A DNA stretch of 64,000 bases from Gossypium raimondii (GCF_025698545.1 NC_068569.1:18290001-18354000); one strand, 5' to 3'. Numbered from the stretch's first letter, positions 1-11,200 are shown. A program made the numbers and translations. Notes: generated by a model not told the origin, from the letters alone.

Positions 1-1788
1 AGATGGGTTAAATACCATAACATCCATTTTAACTCTTCAGGAAATTCTCCAAACTGAAACTTGATTGGGTTTATGAATAGATAATCAGGGTGAAGACCCA
101 AAGGTTTAAGGAATAATCCTCCAAAGTTTCTGAAAACATCTAGTTGATAAGAAAGCATCATATTCATGGCTTCTTTATGGAACATTTTTTCTAGGATTAG
201 ACTCAAAACTTCTGGAGGGTGATCAGGATGAGAATTTGGGTTATATGGGATAGAAAATGGTGAAGGTGGTTGTTGAGATTGTTTCTTTTTTTCTTTTCTT
301 TTGGAGGAAGAAGGTTGGATCATGAAAACTTCAATTGGTTTAGAAACGGGGATATCAAGTGGTTTTGTTTCAGGTAGTCTAGTTAAGATGTCTGCAAGAG
401 CATTGGCTTTTCCTTTAATATGAACGACATCAAAGGAAAATCTAGAAAACCATTCTGCCCACCGGAGAAGTTGGGGATGTGGTACTTCTTTTTGTTTGAA
501 CTGCAACATTTTTGGAAAAGAGGACATATCCATTTCAACAAGAAAGCGATATCCAGTTAAATGAAACTGGAATTTAGTGATTCCATATTTGACTGCAAGA
601 ATTTCTTTGAAGGTTGAGTGATAATAGATTTATGCATCAGTGAATTTTCCTCTCTTGTACCCATAAAGACGTCTTTTCCCATTGTTTCTTCAAATAGAAG
701 TGCTCCCCAATACTTGTCACTTGCATCTGTTTGCAAAATTCTTTTTTCTTTTGAAGGAATCTGCAATGGCGGTAGATGAGCTATTTTCTCTTTCAGTTGC
801 TTGGCTGCCTTGGTTTGTTTGGACTTCCAAGGAGGTGGATATTTCTTTAGCATTTTTCTCAAAGGATTTGTTAATTTTGCAATCTTAGGAACAAAGTCTC
901 TAAGATAATTAACAATTCCTAGAAATTGTTGAACCTGTTTCTGAGAGAAATTGCTATCTGGAAATTTCTTTAGCTCTTCGGTAATGTTTGGATTTGGTTG
1001 ATATATTCCTTCTTTGATTATCATTCCAAGGAATTCTATTTCTTCTTTGTTGATTAGCATCTTTCTTTCAGATAGCATAATTCATTGGTCAAAGACAATT
1101 TGCTTAAATTTCTCAAGAAGGGCTACATGGTCTTCTTGGTCTAGGCTGTAGAGTAAAATATCATCAATTTAGATTAAAGCCTGATCCATGATGGGTTGGA
1201 AGATTTTTATCATGGCCTTTTGAAATAACGATGGGGCTGTCTTTAGTCCAAAAGGCATAACAGTCCATTGGAAGTGCTTGTTTGGAATACAGAATCCTGT
1301 CTTAGGCCTATCTTCAGGGCTTATACCCAACTGCCAAAATCTTGCTTTCAGATCAAATTTAGAGAAGATTCGGGCATTTGCAAGACTTGAGAACACACAA
1401 TTCTTGTTAGGCAGAGGGAATTTATCATCTTATAGGAAATGATTAAGGGGCTGATAATTAATTACCAGTCTTAATTTTCCTCTAGCCTGTTCAGATATTT
1501 TGTTGACATAAAACGCTTCACACGCCCATTGCGAATCTGAGGTTTCAATCAATCCTTCTTCTTATAATTGTTGGCATTCTTTTTCAGCTAGTTTGAGGTG
1601 ATCTAGATTCATTCCCACATGACTAGTTTTCGTTGGATTGATATCTTCGTTCTTCTTAAAAGAAAGTTTGATGAAGAATTTTAAATTTTTCCACAAAGGA
1701 TGATTACATTTCTGCAGGAATTCTGAATGGGATTCTGCACATGCTTTCTGTTTTAATTCTTCAACAATCTCTTGGATCTTGTCAGCAT
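1..1788 (-). pseudogene. Pararetroviral reverse transcriptase and RNase H, with stops
   Basis: The RT palm is readable from about 1,780 down to 1,080: a 75-codon open piece (1396-1169) contains FSKFDLKARFWQLGI and VMPFGLKTAPSLFQ, hallmark RT blocks. Immediately after it the catalytic YxDD box is preceded by a stop codon where the tyrosine should be, leaving IDDILLYS. The RT connection and RNase H begin at 1078 (QVQQFLGIVNYLRDF, then LQTDASDKYWGALL with the first catalytic Asp). A stop interrupts RNase H near 557. The remaining 556 bases still read as an RNase H tail (VVHIKGKANALADILTR) and a C-terminal extension that runs off the window. Multiple stops show it is not functional. Confidence 0.85.
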
Positions 1789-2271
1789 CTATAATGAATA
1801 GTCTGGGATAGGTACATAAGGTTTGAACATTTGTTTGTACCTTAACCCATCTGGTAAGATTCTTAGTTGTTTGGCTTTGGTATAAAGATCAAAACCAACA
1901 ATAAGATCTTTTTCAGGAAGCTTGGAGCCCAATACTGTTGTAGTGATGAAGCAAGTAGGGAAAAATTGAATCTTAATGGGCTTGCTTTTCAAGTCTGTTG
2001 TAAAAACTTTTCCTGATGCTGAGCTGAAGTATCTAGTGTGAGGTTCCCACCATTCTTCTGGTAAAACGTCTGGATTCATGATAGATTCTGCAGCTCTAGT
2101 GTCAATGAAGGTAATTACAGTAATTGGTTTACTGTATTTTCCCGTATAGATAGAAACTGGAATATGAGGAACCATTACTTCAGTGGTTGAAAGACTGTGA
2201 AAAGGATTTTGAGAGGTCCATAATAGATAGTGATAATTCCACTGGGAGTAATTCCACTGGGATTGAATCAT
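1789..2271 (-). pseudogene. Pararetroviral aspartic protease (retropepsin), active site altered
   Basis: A 160-codon open piece matches the retropepsin region lying between the nucleocapsid and reverse transcriptase. The active-site triad that should read Asp-Thr-Gly reads Asp-Thr-Arg (FIDTRAAESIM, around 2,110-2,080), so the glycine is lost and the enzyme would be inactive. Further on, the LIVGFDLYTK motif is typical of the C-terminal half of the fold. Near the 5' end a short tandem duplication (about 2,238-2,263) repeats Ser-Gln-Trp-Asn-Tyr. The piece ends at a stop; the RT follows downstream after only a short gap. Confidence 0.75.
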
Positions 2272-2386
2272 AAATTATTCACTTGAAGTGGTTTCGCAAA
2301 GTTCTGAATCACTATATTCAAAACTTTAAATTGCACATATTGATTGGTCATTTGGATCGTCATCAATAGAGAACAATGACTCAATG

Positions 2387-3765
2387 TCATCTTCGTCGGT
2401 GATTTTGATTCCCGATTTTTGTTGTATCTGCCGAATCATCTTTACGCCTTTTTTTGTTTTTTGGGCATGATTTTACAAAGTGACCTTTCTGATTGCAGAT
2501 GTAGCATCGTGTAGACTTGTTCTTTTTGGAGAATTTCTTTTTTCTCTTTAGATATCTCCATTTATACCTTCTATTGGGAATTTCTCGAGAAAACTTCTTC
2601 ATTTTCTGAAAATGTTTCTTCTTCTTGGTAGGGCAATAACATGACTTATCTTTGCCACATTTGATCTTGAGATGTGAATCAGTACATGCTTTATCTAATC
2701 TTCTGTCACCACGGAGATAGTCTTTGAAGACATTTCTTCTGTTGCATAGATCTTCTAGAGCAATGAATGTCTCTTGCTGAATTTCTCCCATGGTTAAATT
2801 GAGAATGTTCTTGTTCTGCCTGTAATTTTGATTGATTGCCACTTGAAGAGGATCTGGCATGGATGCTACAACAGCTTGCTTTAGGCTTGGTTCTGACTCA
2901 AGGGCATAGAAGAGCTTCATCATTGCATAAAAGTGCTTGGATAAATCTTTCTTTTTGTAAGAACAGCACTTTCGCTTGAAGAACTCTCTTCTTTTGAGTG
3001 TCAGTAGATCATCACAAGAAATTATGGATAATCCTTATTTCTTGAAAAAAGTCTGTCAACACGAGAAATTGTAATTGATTCCCTTGATCAATCGAATTCC
3101 ACCAGTCTTTTAACATTCCTGTGAATCTTGAAACGAATTCAATCAGGACATTGTAATGATTTTCCTCTGTCAATTTTTTGGTTTCCATCAATGAGTGGAA
3201 TTCTTGAAGCCTTTCTGGCCATCTGGTTATTGGGACATCATCAAGAGTAAAAACCATTTTTCCCGTAGAAACATGAGGTGCTGTTCTGGCACTCGATGGT
3301 TCTCCTGCTTCAGTCATCTCTTCTTCTGACATTTCTTCAACTTTAACTCCAGATGAGGCCATTATATCTGGAGGAATTTCTTCTGTTTCAGAGATTTCTG
3401 TTTCAGAATCATTTGATATTTCTGAATCTTCTGAGAGAGATTGTGATGATGATTTTGATATCTTCTCTGAAAAATCTAGGTTTGATTCTGGCTCATGTAA
3501 GACAGATATTTTTGGGAGAACTTCTCGACTGAAATCCTTTAAAAATTTTGTTAAAGGATTATGAGACTGTTCTTCCTTCTGCATCATTAAAGATTTTGAC
3601 ATTTGTTTTGGTGGAGACGATGATGGTGAGGAGAATTGGCTTTCCTCTTATCCTGTTGTTTCTCCACTGGTCTTTTTCCCAGAGCCTTTTCTTTCTTTCT
3701 TTTTTCTTCTGCAGCTTTTCTTTTTTCTTCCTCCTTTTGTGCCTTGATCTGTAGATACAAATCAT
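2387..3765 (-). pseudogene. Pararetroviral coat protein region with CCHC zinc knuckle
   Basis: The frame starts in a lysine/glutamate-rich segment (about 3765-3620), has a stop just before 3602, then an acidic Ser/Glu-rich stretch and a conserved block with TRWPERLQEFHSLM near 3,200, similar in kind to capsid regions of petunia vein clearing-like viruses. It breaks at about 3,010 and resumes in another frame at 2923. The C-terminal part (2923-2387) is very basic and carries a zinc knuckle of the form C-x2-C-x4-H-x4-C (CYICNQKGHFVKSC) near 2,500-2,460, typical of pararetroviral and retroelement nucleocapsids. At least one frameshift and two stops separate the pieces. Confidence 0.72.
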
Positions 3766-3841
3766 AGGTACTGGGTTTTTTTATTTCTTGAGGCGGAGGA
3801 AAATTAATTTTTTCTGTTCCTGATGATCTTGGTTTATAAAG

Positions 3842-4680
3842 TTACCTTATGGATGGGAAAAGTTCAATCCTATTTCTTGCAGGTTGTGGCGGTGGTAGCT
3901 TCCTATTTTCCTTAAGATACTTGATCTGATCTTTGAGGTTTTGGATTTCTTTTTCTCTCTGAGTTAGATGGGAAAATAAATCTTGTCCTGGGGCAGCTGG
4001 TTCAGTGGCAACTTCTTTAAGCCTTTTCTGGAAAAGCTTGATAAGATTCTTGATCATCTCAGAGTTTTCATCTGTCGTTTTTTCAATCTTTGACACTTTA
4101 GTGTCTATTTGACTGACTTTATGGTCAATCTTTTTAATTGCAGAGTTTTGGGCCAAGGTATTTTCTGTCTGCCAGTTCAGAGTAGCTTCTGCTGCTGCTA
4201 TTTTGACTTGTCGGCCTTTTGCATCTGCTTGTAGCTTTGAAGGAATCTTTGGTGCATGAAGATATTCCTTCTTTGAAAATTCTTCTAATGGTGGAAATTC
4301 TTGGTCGTAAGAGGAGGTTGTCTCATACATGTGGACTTTTGGAATTGGATGAGCAGGGGCAACAATATTTTGTTCCTCTTGTCTGCATGATATGAACTGA
4401 TTGTGTTTCTGGACCCATTTGTTGATTCTTTTATAACATGGTTGCTTTAAGGGTTTATCAAGTCATTTCTGATCGGGGTCTGTCTTTGGTGGAGATGGTG
4501 AAGGTACTTGTGGTTGATCCTGAATTTTTGGGGACTGTGGCTTTCTTGCAGAATAGTCTACGAGGTAGACAAATTTTCTATTATCTTCCCCTAAAGGACC
4601 AATATCTGGATCTCCATTCATCCATCTTTCATAGAATTCTGACTGGATTGACTTTTTGTTGTTTTTCTTTTTGCAGGTGA
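3842..4680 (-). pseudogene. Pararetroviral N-terminal region: proline-rich segment and coiled coil
   Basis: From about 4680 leftwards one minus-strand frame runs through a proline-rich linker, meets one stop near 4,470, then stays open to the stop at 3842. The open 162-codon part (4330-3842) has a short acidic/hydrophobic motif near its start (QEFPPLEEF), then a heptad-like stretch rich in K, I, D and T, and ends in a second charged helix. Coiled coils of this sort occur in virion-associated or coat-proximal parts of plant pararetroviruses; that assignment is inference. The methionine at 4330 is probably an internal residue, because the same frame continues upstream of it. Confidence 0.6.
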
Positions 4681-4954
4681 GTCGGATGTCTTAATCAAGT
4701 TCTTTAAAAACATCATTTCTGCATCATTCGCAAAAGCAATTTATATCCCTATTCTCCTACTTTAAGGCAAAGCTAATCTACTCTTTGCTTATTTACATTA
4801 CATCATATGCCAGTTTTCGTTTCATCTTTGGGTTGTGTACTTATTAGGAGTATCACTTTTACATAAAAGGGTGACTCAAGTTACTTATTAGTTTGTGATA
4901 GGCAAAGTTCCACGACGACTTAGTGGATATAATGCTAGCTAAGTTAGTAATTAC

Positions 4955-5093
4955 CGGTGGGTTTGAATGGGCGGTTTGTTTATTTATAGTTAGTGTAAAA
5001 ATAACTGTGGTGATAAGGTTAAATACTGTAACGTGAGACAAAAAGTAAACTAGACGCATCGTACCGCATTCTATCACCCATCCAAACCCATTC
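4955..5093. mobile_element. MITE copy 1 (about 139 bp, terminal inverted repeats)
   Basis: The left end (cggtgggtttgaatgggcgg) is nearly the inverse of the right end (tatcacccatccaaaccca), so the element can fold on itself. It is flanked by TAC on the left and TAA on the right, a degenerate match to the TAA target duplication seen around the second copy at 30835-30974. The interior shares tagtgtaaaaata and gtaacgtgagacaaaaag with that copy. Size, 3-bp target site and GGGTGGGTTT-type ends suggest a PIF/Harbinger (Tourist-like) non-autonomous element; the superfamily is inference. It lies just outside the viral relic. Confidence 0.75.
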
Positions 5094-5099
5094 TAAATT

Positions 5100-5836
5100 T
5101 TGATGATTCCAAATTTCTAATTGGTGTTTGTAACAATATTGAAAAGTTAGCTCGAGATTTCATTTGGGGTAAAGGGTGAATACAAAAATCTTTTAAGGGG
5201 TTAAAAATGAATTATAAATTTTTAAGATGTCAAAATATAGATTTTTCATGCATTAATTTATGATTTCATTATCTTTGAAGGAACTAAATAGAAAAAAATA
5301 TTTTTTAGCGGGCAAAGTGTAATTTTATCCTATATTAATTTATAGGGGACTAAAATTGTAATTTTCCATTGAAGGAGGGCTAAGCCTGTGCAACTAATGG
5401 AGGATAAACTTTAAAACTATACACGAACTTTGGTTTAACGTATAATTGTATATATGAATTTTGATTTTGTGCAATTTCATACATGAAATTTAAATTTGAT
5501 CAAATTCTCACAAATTATTAACACAATTATTGATGTAGCATCATTTTATAGTTATATATTGCATATAGAAATGATTATACTTTCTAATATAAAAATAAAT
5601 TGATGTATTTATTTAAATGTGTGTAATTGAATCAAAATTAAAATTTTATGTATGTATTTTAATTACAATCAAAATTTTATGTGTCAAATTGCATATTAAA
5701 TTAAAATTTATGTATAATATTAACATTTATCTCGGATAATGATGAAAAAAAGTGAACTTAATTGATTGGAACTCGTGTTGTGATAAGATATTGAGGGGAA
5801 AATACAAACTTAAGTAAGCTATTCCTAATAACACTG
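5100..5836. repeat. AT-rich dispersed repeat, copy 1, in otherwise empty DNA
   Basis: No gene is seen here. From about 5,405 to 5,735 lies an AT-rich sequence whose right part (gtgtaattgaatcaaaatta, then caaattgcatattaaattaa) recurs at about 29,215-29,350. Its left part, with gtgcaatttcatacatgaaa, is a loose inverted version of the right part, so the whole may be an old MITE with long inverted ends. The boundaries are approximate. Confidence 0.5.
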
Positions 5837-6510
5837 AAAGAGGGAATTGCTCGTGCATTTGAGGCTCACTCACTAAAAGTCTGGGATGATGTACGAGAAA
5901 ATGTCTATTGGTCTATAGGGAATGGTAACTCAACGTGCCTTTGGGTTGACAATTGGATCCCGGACTTGGGCCCATTGAAAAATTATCTCCCAAGGCCAAT
6001 CGATAATGCACATGACCACGAAACAAGAAAGGTGGAAGCTGAGCGAAATTCAGGATTTGCTTCATCAGGGAGTTATTGATCGAATAAAATTGATGGCTCC
6101 CCTAATGCATCGCTTAGGGAAGAGATGATTAGTTGGAAAGGGAGTCCTTTAGGCCTTCTTAAAATATCTGATACTTACACAGCTATTACGGAGGCTACCT
6201 AGAACCCGCAATGCCCGACGTGGAAGAAAATTTGTAGGATGCAAGTGCCGAATAGGGTACGTCATTCCCTATGGTTGGTGATGCATGGCCGATTGCTTAG
6301 GAACGAGACGTGCAACAGATGCTTTACAGACAGGCCTTCCCAACTGTAATGCTACAGCAGCGGGCGGAGTAATTAAAGACTGCAAAGGTAATTGGATTGT
6401 GGGTTATAGACGTAGCATTGGACAGGCCCCGGTAATGCAGCAGGAGTTACTTGGGCAAAGGGGTTTTAAGCAGGTCTTGCTGAGCGGTTAATACTTAATA
6501 GCCATGCCTA
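5837..6510 (+). pseudogene. LINE (non-LTR retrotransposon) ORF2 fragment: zf-RVT and RNase H remnants
   Basis: The plus strand reads VWDDVRENVYWSIGNGNST and LWVDNWIPDLGP, the start of the zinc-binding reverse-transcriptase region (zf-RVT) typical of plant LINEs. After several stops the frame at 6,285-6,491 reads AAGGVIKDCKGNWIVGYRRS, typical of the C-terminal plant RNase H (RVT_3) domain. The Asp that normally precedes this motif is missing. Only the last part of ORF2 is present, with internal deletions, and it is not functional. Neither an intact 3' end nor a target duplication was found. Confidence 0.75.
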
Positions 6511-7376
6511 GTCGCTCATCAGGAGCATTTGTGCGAGGTTGCTATACAGTAAAATGGGGAGCTACACAGTTTCAAATTCACCGGTGCCCAATTCCAGGTG
6601 CATGGGCATTACCATGGAATGATGTAGGCGGGATTGTAGTCCCGGGTCAATGTAATTCATAGTATCGTTTTATTCCTAAAAAAAAGGGACTTCTATTGAT
6701 AAGGAAGCAAAATAGAGGGCAATTTATACTACAATATTTGAAAATAAAAAGAGAGATTGTTCCAGTAAAGCTAAAACTAATTAATTTTTTAAAATTCAAT
6801 TTGAAGTGAACTTCTCTTTTCACTAGAATTAAGAAAAGAAAAACGTAAAACAACGTAATAGATACTAAAATAAGTTTAATCATGAATTTCCATTTTCTTG
6901 AATTTTTCAAAATTTAATCCTGAAAATTAGAAAATAATATTGTTAAAGTTTGTTGGAATCAATAATTCAATAATTTTATATGTAATAAATTAGTAAAATA
7001 TATGTTTATACACAACAAACCAACAAAAAATTTAACTAATACGAAACAAAACATTGTTCTTGGATAAATACGTACAGAAGTTGGAGTTTAACACAAAATT
7101 TAATATAAATAAACTAATAATAAATAATTAAATAAAATTTACCAAATTATAAAATTTTAATTAGCCCGTGTTGTCGGACACGCAACCCTGTGTTCTTTCT
7201 TTCCCTAATTCTATAATAAATAAATAAATTCAATTACCTCCCTTTTCTTTAATTTGCGATTTCCCTGTGATAGGGGAATTTCTTTTCTTTTTTCTTTTCT
7301 TTTTTAGATTCAATATGGCTTGAAATCCGGGGATCTTAGGTGAATTTTCTTTTAGATTTGTTTTAGTTCTGGCGAG
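6511..7376. other. Intergenic DNA and presumed promoter/5' leader of the 7.4-kb gene
   Basis: AT-rich sequence between the LINE relic and the next gene. It contains repeated poly-A/T tracts. The last 150 bases before the ATG at 7377 are pyrimidine-rich (ttttctttttt blocks near 7,280-7,310), as often seen in plant 5' leaders. No TATA box was assigned. Confidence 0.3.
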
Positions 7377-10175
7377 ATGGAGATAGAGGTAACGGGTTCG
7401 AGCAGCAAGGAATCGTTTGCGATGGAAGTAGGGGGGTTGAAGAGAAAAGTTGTGGAAGAGAAAGATCAGGTTCGTGTTACGAGGAAGACTTTGCAAGCTG
7501 TGCTGGAACAGTGCCAAAGAGCTATCGAATCGATTAGTAACAGCGAAGGTGGAATTGACGATGACGACGAGGATGATAAAGATGACATGGATCCTCAAGG
7601 GGAAGCCAGTGGCGTCGGTCTTCAAAGAGATCAAGAAGTCGACGAGGTTTGTTTTGTTCTTTCTGCTTGTTATCTGCTTTAGGTTTTTGTTTGGGCGCTA
7701 AGGGAAGGAGAGGAATTCTAATTGAGAAAACTTACATAGTAACTTTCTTAGCTGGTAGAAATAATTGTTTTTAATGTTGCTTCCTTGTGAAGTTTAGTTT
7801 GTAATTTGTATTAACTTATGCTATGTTCAGAAGAGAATTTTGGAATTTTTATTTCATAGAGGTTCAGCTAAGTTTAGTAGTTCATTGGAGGATTAAGCGT
7901 TTCTTCCATGAGTGATGAGTAATTCTGTTTTGAGTTGAACTCAGCTAGAATGAGATAATTAAACAATTATTATAGCTTAATGATAGTTCTCATTTGTATA
8001 ATGGTCAGGTTTGTGATGCATCAGTTGCATATCTATGTCGACTGTCAAGTACTTTCTTCCTCTGCTTCATTAAACTTAGTAACAGGGTGTAGTTTTGGTG
8101 GACTTTTAAGTTACTGACGAGGGTTGGTTTTTCCGTTTTGATTTGTTCACGAGTTTGCAGATTTTTCTATGATGACAGTTTTACTCTTGAACTGAGCTAG
8201 GTTGAGTGGTGTTTATGTTGTCTTATGTTGGAGAAATAATTCTCGATTAAAAACTAATAATTGCTGCGATTGCATTCTTTCAATATTGAATTGAACAAAA
8301 AAAACAAAATAGAGAAGTAAATAAGTTGGATTTCATCTCAAATCTGCTTCTGAGTCCATTTGCCTCTTGGCCTTTGTCTCGTTGATGTCATCTCAATTGC
8401 TATGATCCTTTCTTATGATTTTTTTTCTTTCTATGTATGTATGTATATGAGAATGAAAAACCAAAAAGATACTGAAACTTTTCCATCATAACAGTCATCC
8501 TACGGAGAAGCATTTTGATCTAAAGATTTACGATTGGGAATTAAAGCAAAAGGATTTCAAATTGATAATAGAAGTTCAAAAATATAGTGCAAAGTTTATG
8601 AAAAACTGGGCCCTTTTTTTTTTCTCTTCATCAAGAAGTTGAGCCTGATGGTTTTGTAAAATAAAGAAATTGATTCTTTTTCCCTTTGGTAGTTGTATTC
8701 CAGTTTGGAGTTTGAAGCATGTGTTGTATTCCATCATTCCTCCGTGCAGTTGCATGTTTATTAAATATCATGGGTTAAGATAAAAGCCCACATTCCATTT
8801 TTTGCACTTGTATTGACAACCTGCATCTTCTATTGGAAAAATGTTGAAATCCCACATAAATTATTGATCTCTAATACTTGATGTGATATGCTCAAATACT
8901 TGAGTTTATGAAGTAGTTATTTATTTAATTTTTAAATATAAATAGCTTTATGACAACTGCAACCTTCTTGAAAGGAGATAATTTATGAGGTTGGCATTTG
9001 CTTTCCTATCAAATATTTCTGAATATCTTGGTATAAAAGTTTCTGTCCCTTTTATTTTAAATGCAGTTGTGCGATCTTCTGAAATCTAGAGTTCAATGCT
9101 CTGATTTTCTAGAAAAGCTAGAGTGTGCTCGGGTGCCAATTTCAGAAAACGTTTCAGGTATGCATCCAAAGATGGTCCCCTTTAGACTGTAAGCATATAT
9201 CATTTTCAACTCGCTGCAAGGACTTTTATCAAGCATATATGTTCAGTATATTGAAGTTCATGCTTTTAGGAAAACTTTCTGTTTGTGTTTAAAAAGATAT
9301 TTGTTGCCTGGATGCTAATGAAATTCTTCTATGGAACCAGAAGAAGGTAGTTCTTGGGACATGGTCAATGATAATGATCTTTGGGAAGATAAAGATGTTG
9401 ATTTGGATCAAGAAGATTATGTTCTTGTTAGGCAGGAAGATATAGTAGAAGGCATTGCATGTTTTATGGCCGCATATTTGCTGTCACTTAAACAGACCAA
9501 GGTACTTGAAATTCTTGTTTCTGGAATACGATATTTTTATTTCAAAGTTTTCTGTGGCTGTACGTTTCGGCACTGTCTATATGATTATTCACCACTGAAT
9601 GCTAAAGAGACTTCGTTTTTTTTTCTTTTCCAGGATTTGAGCCCCAATCAACTTCAGGAAGGTGAGTTTTTGTATTCCTTCCTAAATGTTAAAAAAAAAT
9701 TAAGATACCATTTCGCTGAATAACTTATATTTTCCATCTCAAGTATCTTTTATTCCAAATTTATACTATATTCCTGACCATGTATTTTGCACATTGAATT
9801 CTGACATCCATTTGAATTCTATTGTAGCACTGAGCAAGACCTTCTCTGTGAAAAAGAAAAAGGGAAAGCTTCGAAAGGCATGGGACGGAAGCAAAGTCGT
9901 TTATAATGTGGCATCCTGGGGAGCAACTGCAATTGGGTCAGTTATAACTTTAATCTCGACGAACCAGTGTTCCTCTGTTGCCTCAGTCATGCTTTGGTTT
10001 TAACATATGCTGCAACTTCTATATATATTATTCCATTAGCTTATATTCTAATTCATTTATTTATTTATTTGTTGGCTGGTTGGTTGTGGACAGGATATAC
10101 CAAAACCCTCTACTTCTAAGAGCTGCCTCGAAAGCCTTCTGGGTTTCCTGTAATGTTTTATCAAAGCTTATCTGA
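7377..10175 (+). CDS. Conserved plant protein of unknown function, 246 residues, six exons
   Basis: Exons 7377-7646, 9067-9157, 9341-9501, 9634-9661, 9828-9936 and 10094-10175 splice in frame with GT-AG introns to 741 nt (246 residues). I do not recognise a named domain. The N-terminus has a likely helix (TRKTLQAVLEQCQRAIESI), then a strongly acidic run (DDDDEDDKDDMD). The middle is acidic with a hydrophobic stretch (GIACFMAAYLLSL). The C-terminus is basic (KKKKGKLRKAW) and then hydrophobic, ending in LSKLI. No signal peptide is evident. The first ATG after a pyrimidine-rich leader was chosen; a second ATG lies 14 codons on. The 1.4-kb first intron and one 28-nt exon are notable. The splice phases all agree, so the model is good although the function is unknown. 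It is isolated from its neighbours by transposon debris on both sides. Confidence 0.8.
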
Positions 10176-10640
10176 TTTCCTTCTACTTGCATTACTTGGA
10201 GAACGGAGTTTGGTGTTTAGCAAGTTGTGTAAACATGAATATACACTATTATTCTTTTATTTTCTGCAACAAATCCATTGATCTTTCATCTGTCAAAATA
10301 TTTTTCATCCTTTGTAAATATTAATTTCTCGAAGAATATCTGATTGCAATTCAAATTCATTGGCATTTCAATTGAAGCAAAATTCCGCTACTTTCTATTT
10401 CTTCCTTTACCATGTGTTTGGATAATTGAAAGGAAAGGGAAAAGAAAATAAACAATACACACTTATCTCTTGGTTGGATAGCTCAAATTAAAAAAAAAAA
10501 GGGATTGGTTAAAGTTAAAGAATGGAAATGAAAGGAAATGTATATTTTTAATTATTAATTCAATTATAAACTCTTCTTTTCTGAAGTTTCCACAAATTTG
10601 AGTATTCAAGAACAAGGAATCAAGAAAGAAAGTGAGATAT
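10176..10640. other. 3' flank of the 7.4-kb gene
   Basis: AT-rich sequence presumed to hold the 3' UTR. An A-run at about 10,490-10,500 follows, after which the composition changes towards the GC-richer block at 10.65 kb. No other gene is seen. Confidence 0.3.
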
Positions 10641-10649
10641 GAAGCTTAT

Positions 10650-11200
10650 TAACGTCGGGTAATGCCCTCCATGGGTAGAGTTCCAGTACGAAATGGTCCA
10701 TGTTTTGGCCACCATTCCCCAACTGAGTTTCCCGGCTCCAAAAGGAAGAGATTGGATTATGAGTTTAAAGATGATCTGTCGACGCATGCAATGATTGGCT
10801 ATGAACGGTACCCACGACTATAGCCCTCTACCCCTACCGCTGCGCCAATATCAACGGTTATGTCCGCCCCCTTTTTGATGCTATGAAAGACGAGTTTGGA
10901 CAGATCGACCCTTATCAACCTGGCACGGCGCCATGATTGGCCTCAGTTAGAACGTAAAGGGAATGGGTCAACCACTTACAATCCATCAATGCTTTAGACT
11001 GACCTATAAATATAGAGTGGTCAGTGGACTTTAGTTTCTTTATGGTAACTCATCTCACTCTCGATGGCTGTTGTAAGGTATCCTAGTAACAGACGTAGGA
11101 GGGATTGTTAGGGACATTCGTTCTCTCTCTGATTAAACAATATCTATTTCCAAAAGAGACTTTGAACTGTGCAACACTTAACAAATTTTGATCAATTTTG
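10650..11200 (+). mobile_element. Possible LTR fragment (GC-richer block with TATA box)
   Basis: This block is clearly richer in G+C than its surroundings and has no long open frame. It contains a TATA-like box (gacctataaatatagagtgg, near 10,999-11,020) followed by a pyrimidine-rich and polyadenylation-like downstream part, the layout of an LTR with U3, R and U5. It lies beside a copia gag relic of opposite strand. Exact ends and a target duplication were not found, so a solo LTR or other transposon remnant is inference. Confidence 0.38.

Larger units (their letters stand above)
1..4685 (-). mobile_element. Endogenous pararetrovirus relic (Caulimoviridae), truncated by window edge
   Basis: Read on the minus strand, this stretch gives the caulimovirid gene order: a proline-rich and coiled-coil region (about 4680-3842), an acidic/coat-protein region with a CCHC zinc knuckle (3602-2387), a retropepsin (2271-1789), reverse transcriptase (about 1790-1080) and RNase H (1078 to the left edge). 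No integrase domain is visible, which separates it from Ty3/gypsy elements. The frame is broken many times by stops and frameshifts, so it is a fossil and not an expressed virus. The coat/zinc-finger/protease/RT/RNase H order in one frame-like run resembles petuvirus- or florendovirus-type endogenous viruses, but I cannot fix the genus. A complete movement-protein domain is not seen. The relic continues beyond base 1. The right end near 4,685 is set only by loss of recognisable coding and is approximate. Confidence 0.88.

Noticed and set aside
1-4685. Ty3/gypsy retrotransposon as explanation for the viral relic
   Set aside because: No integrase domain and no LTRs were found, and the coat-type region before the zinc knuckle fits caulimovirids better.
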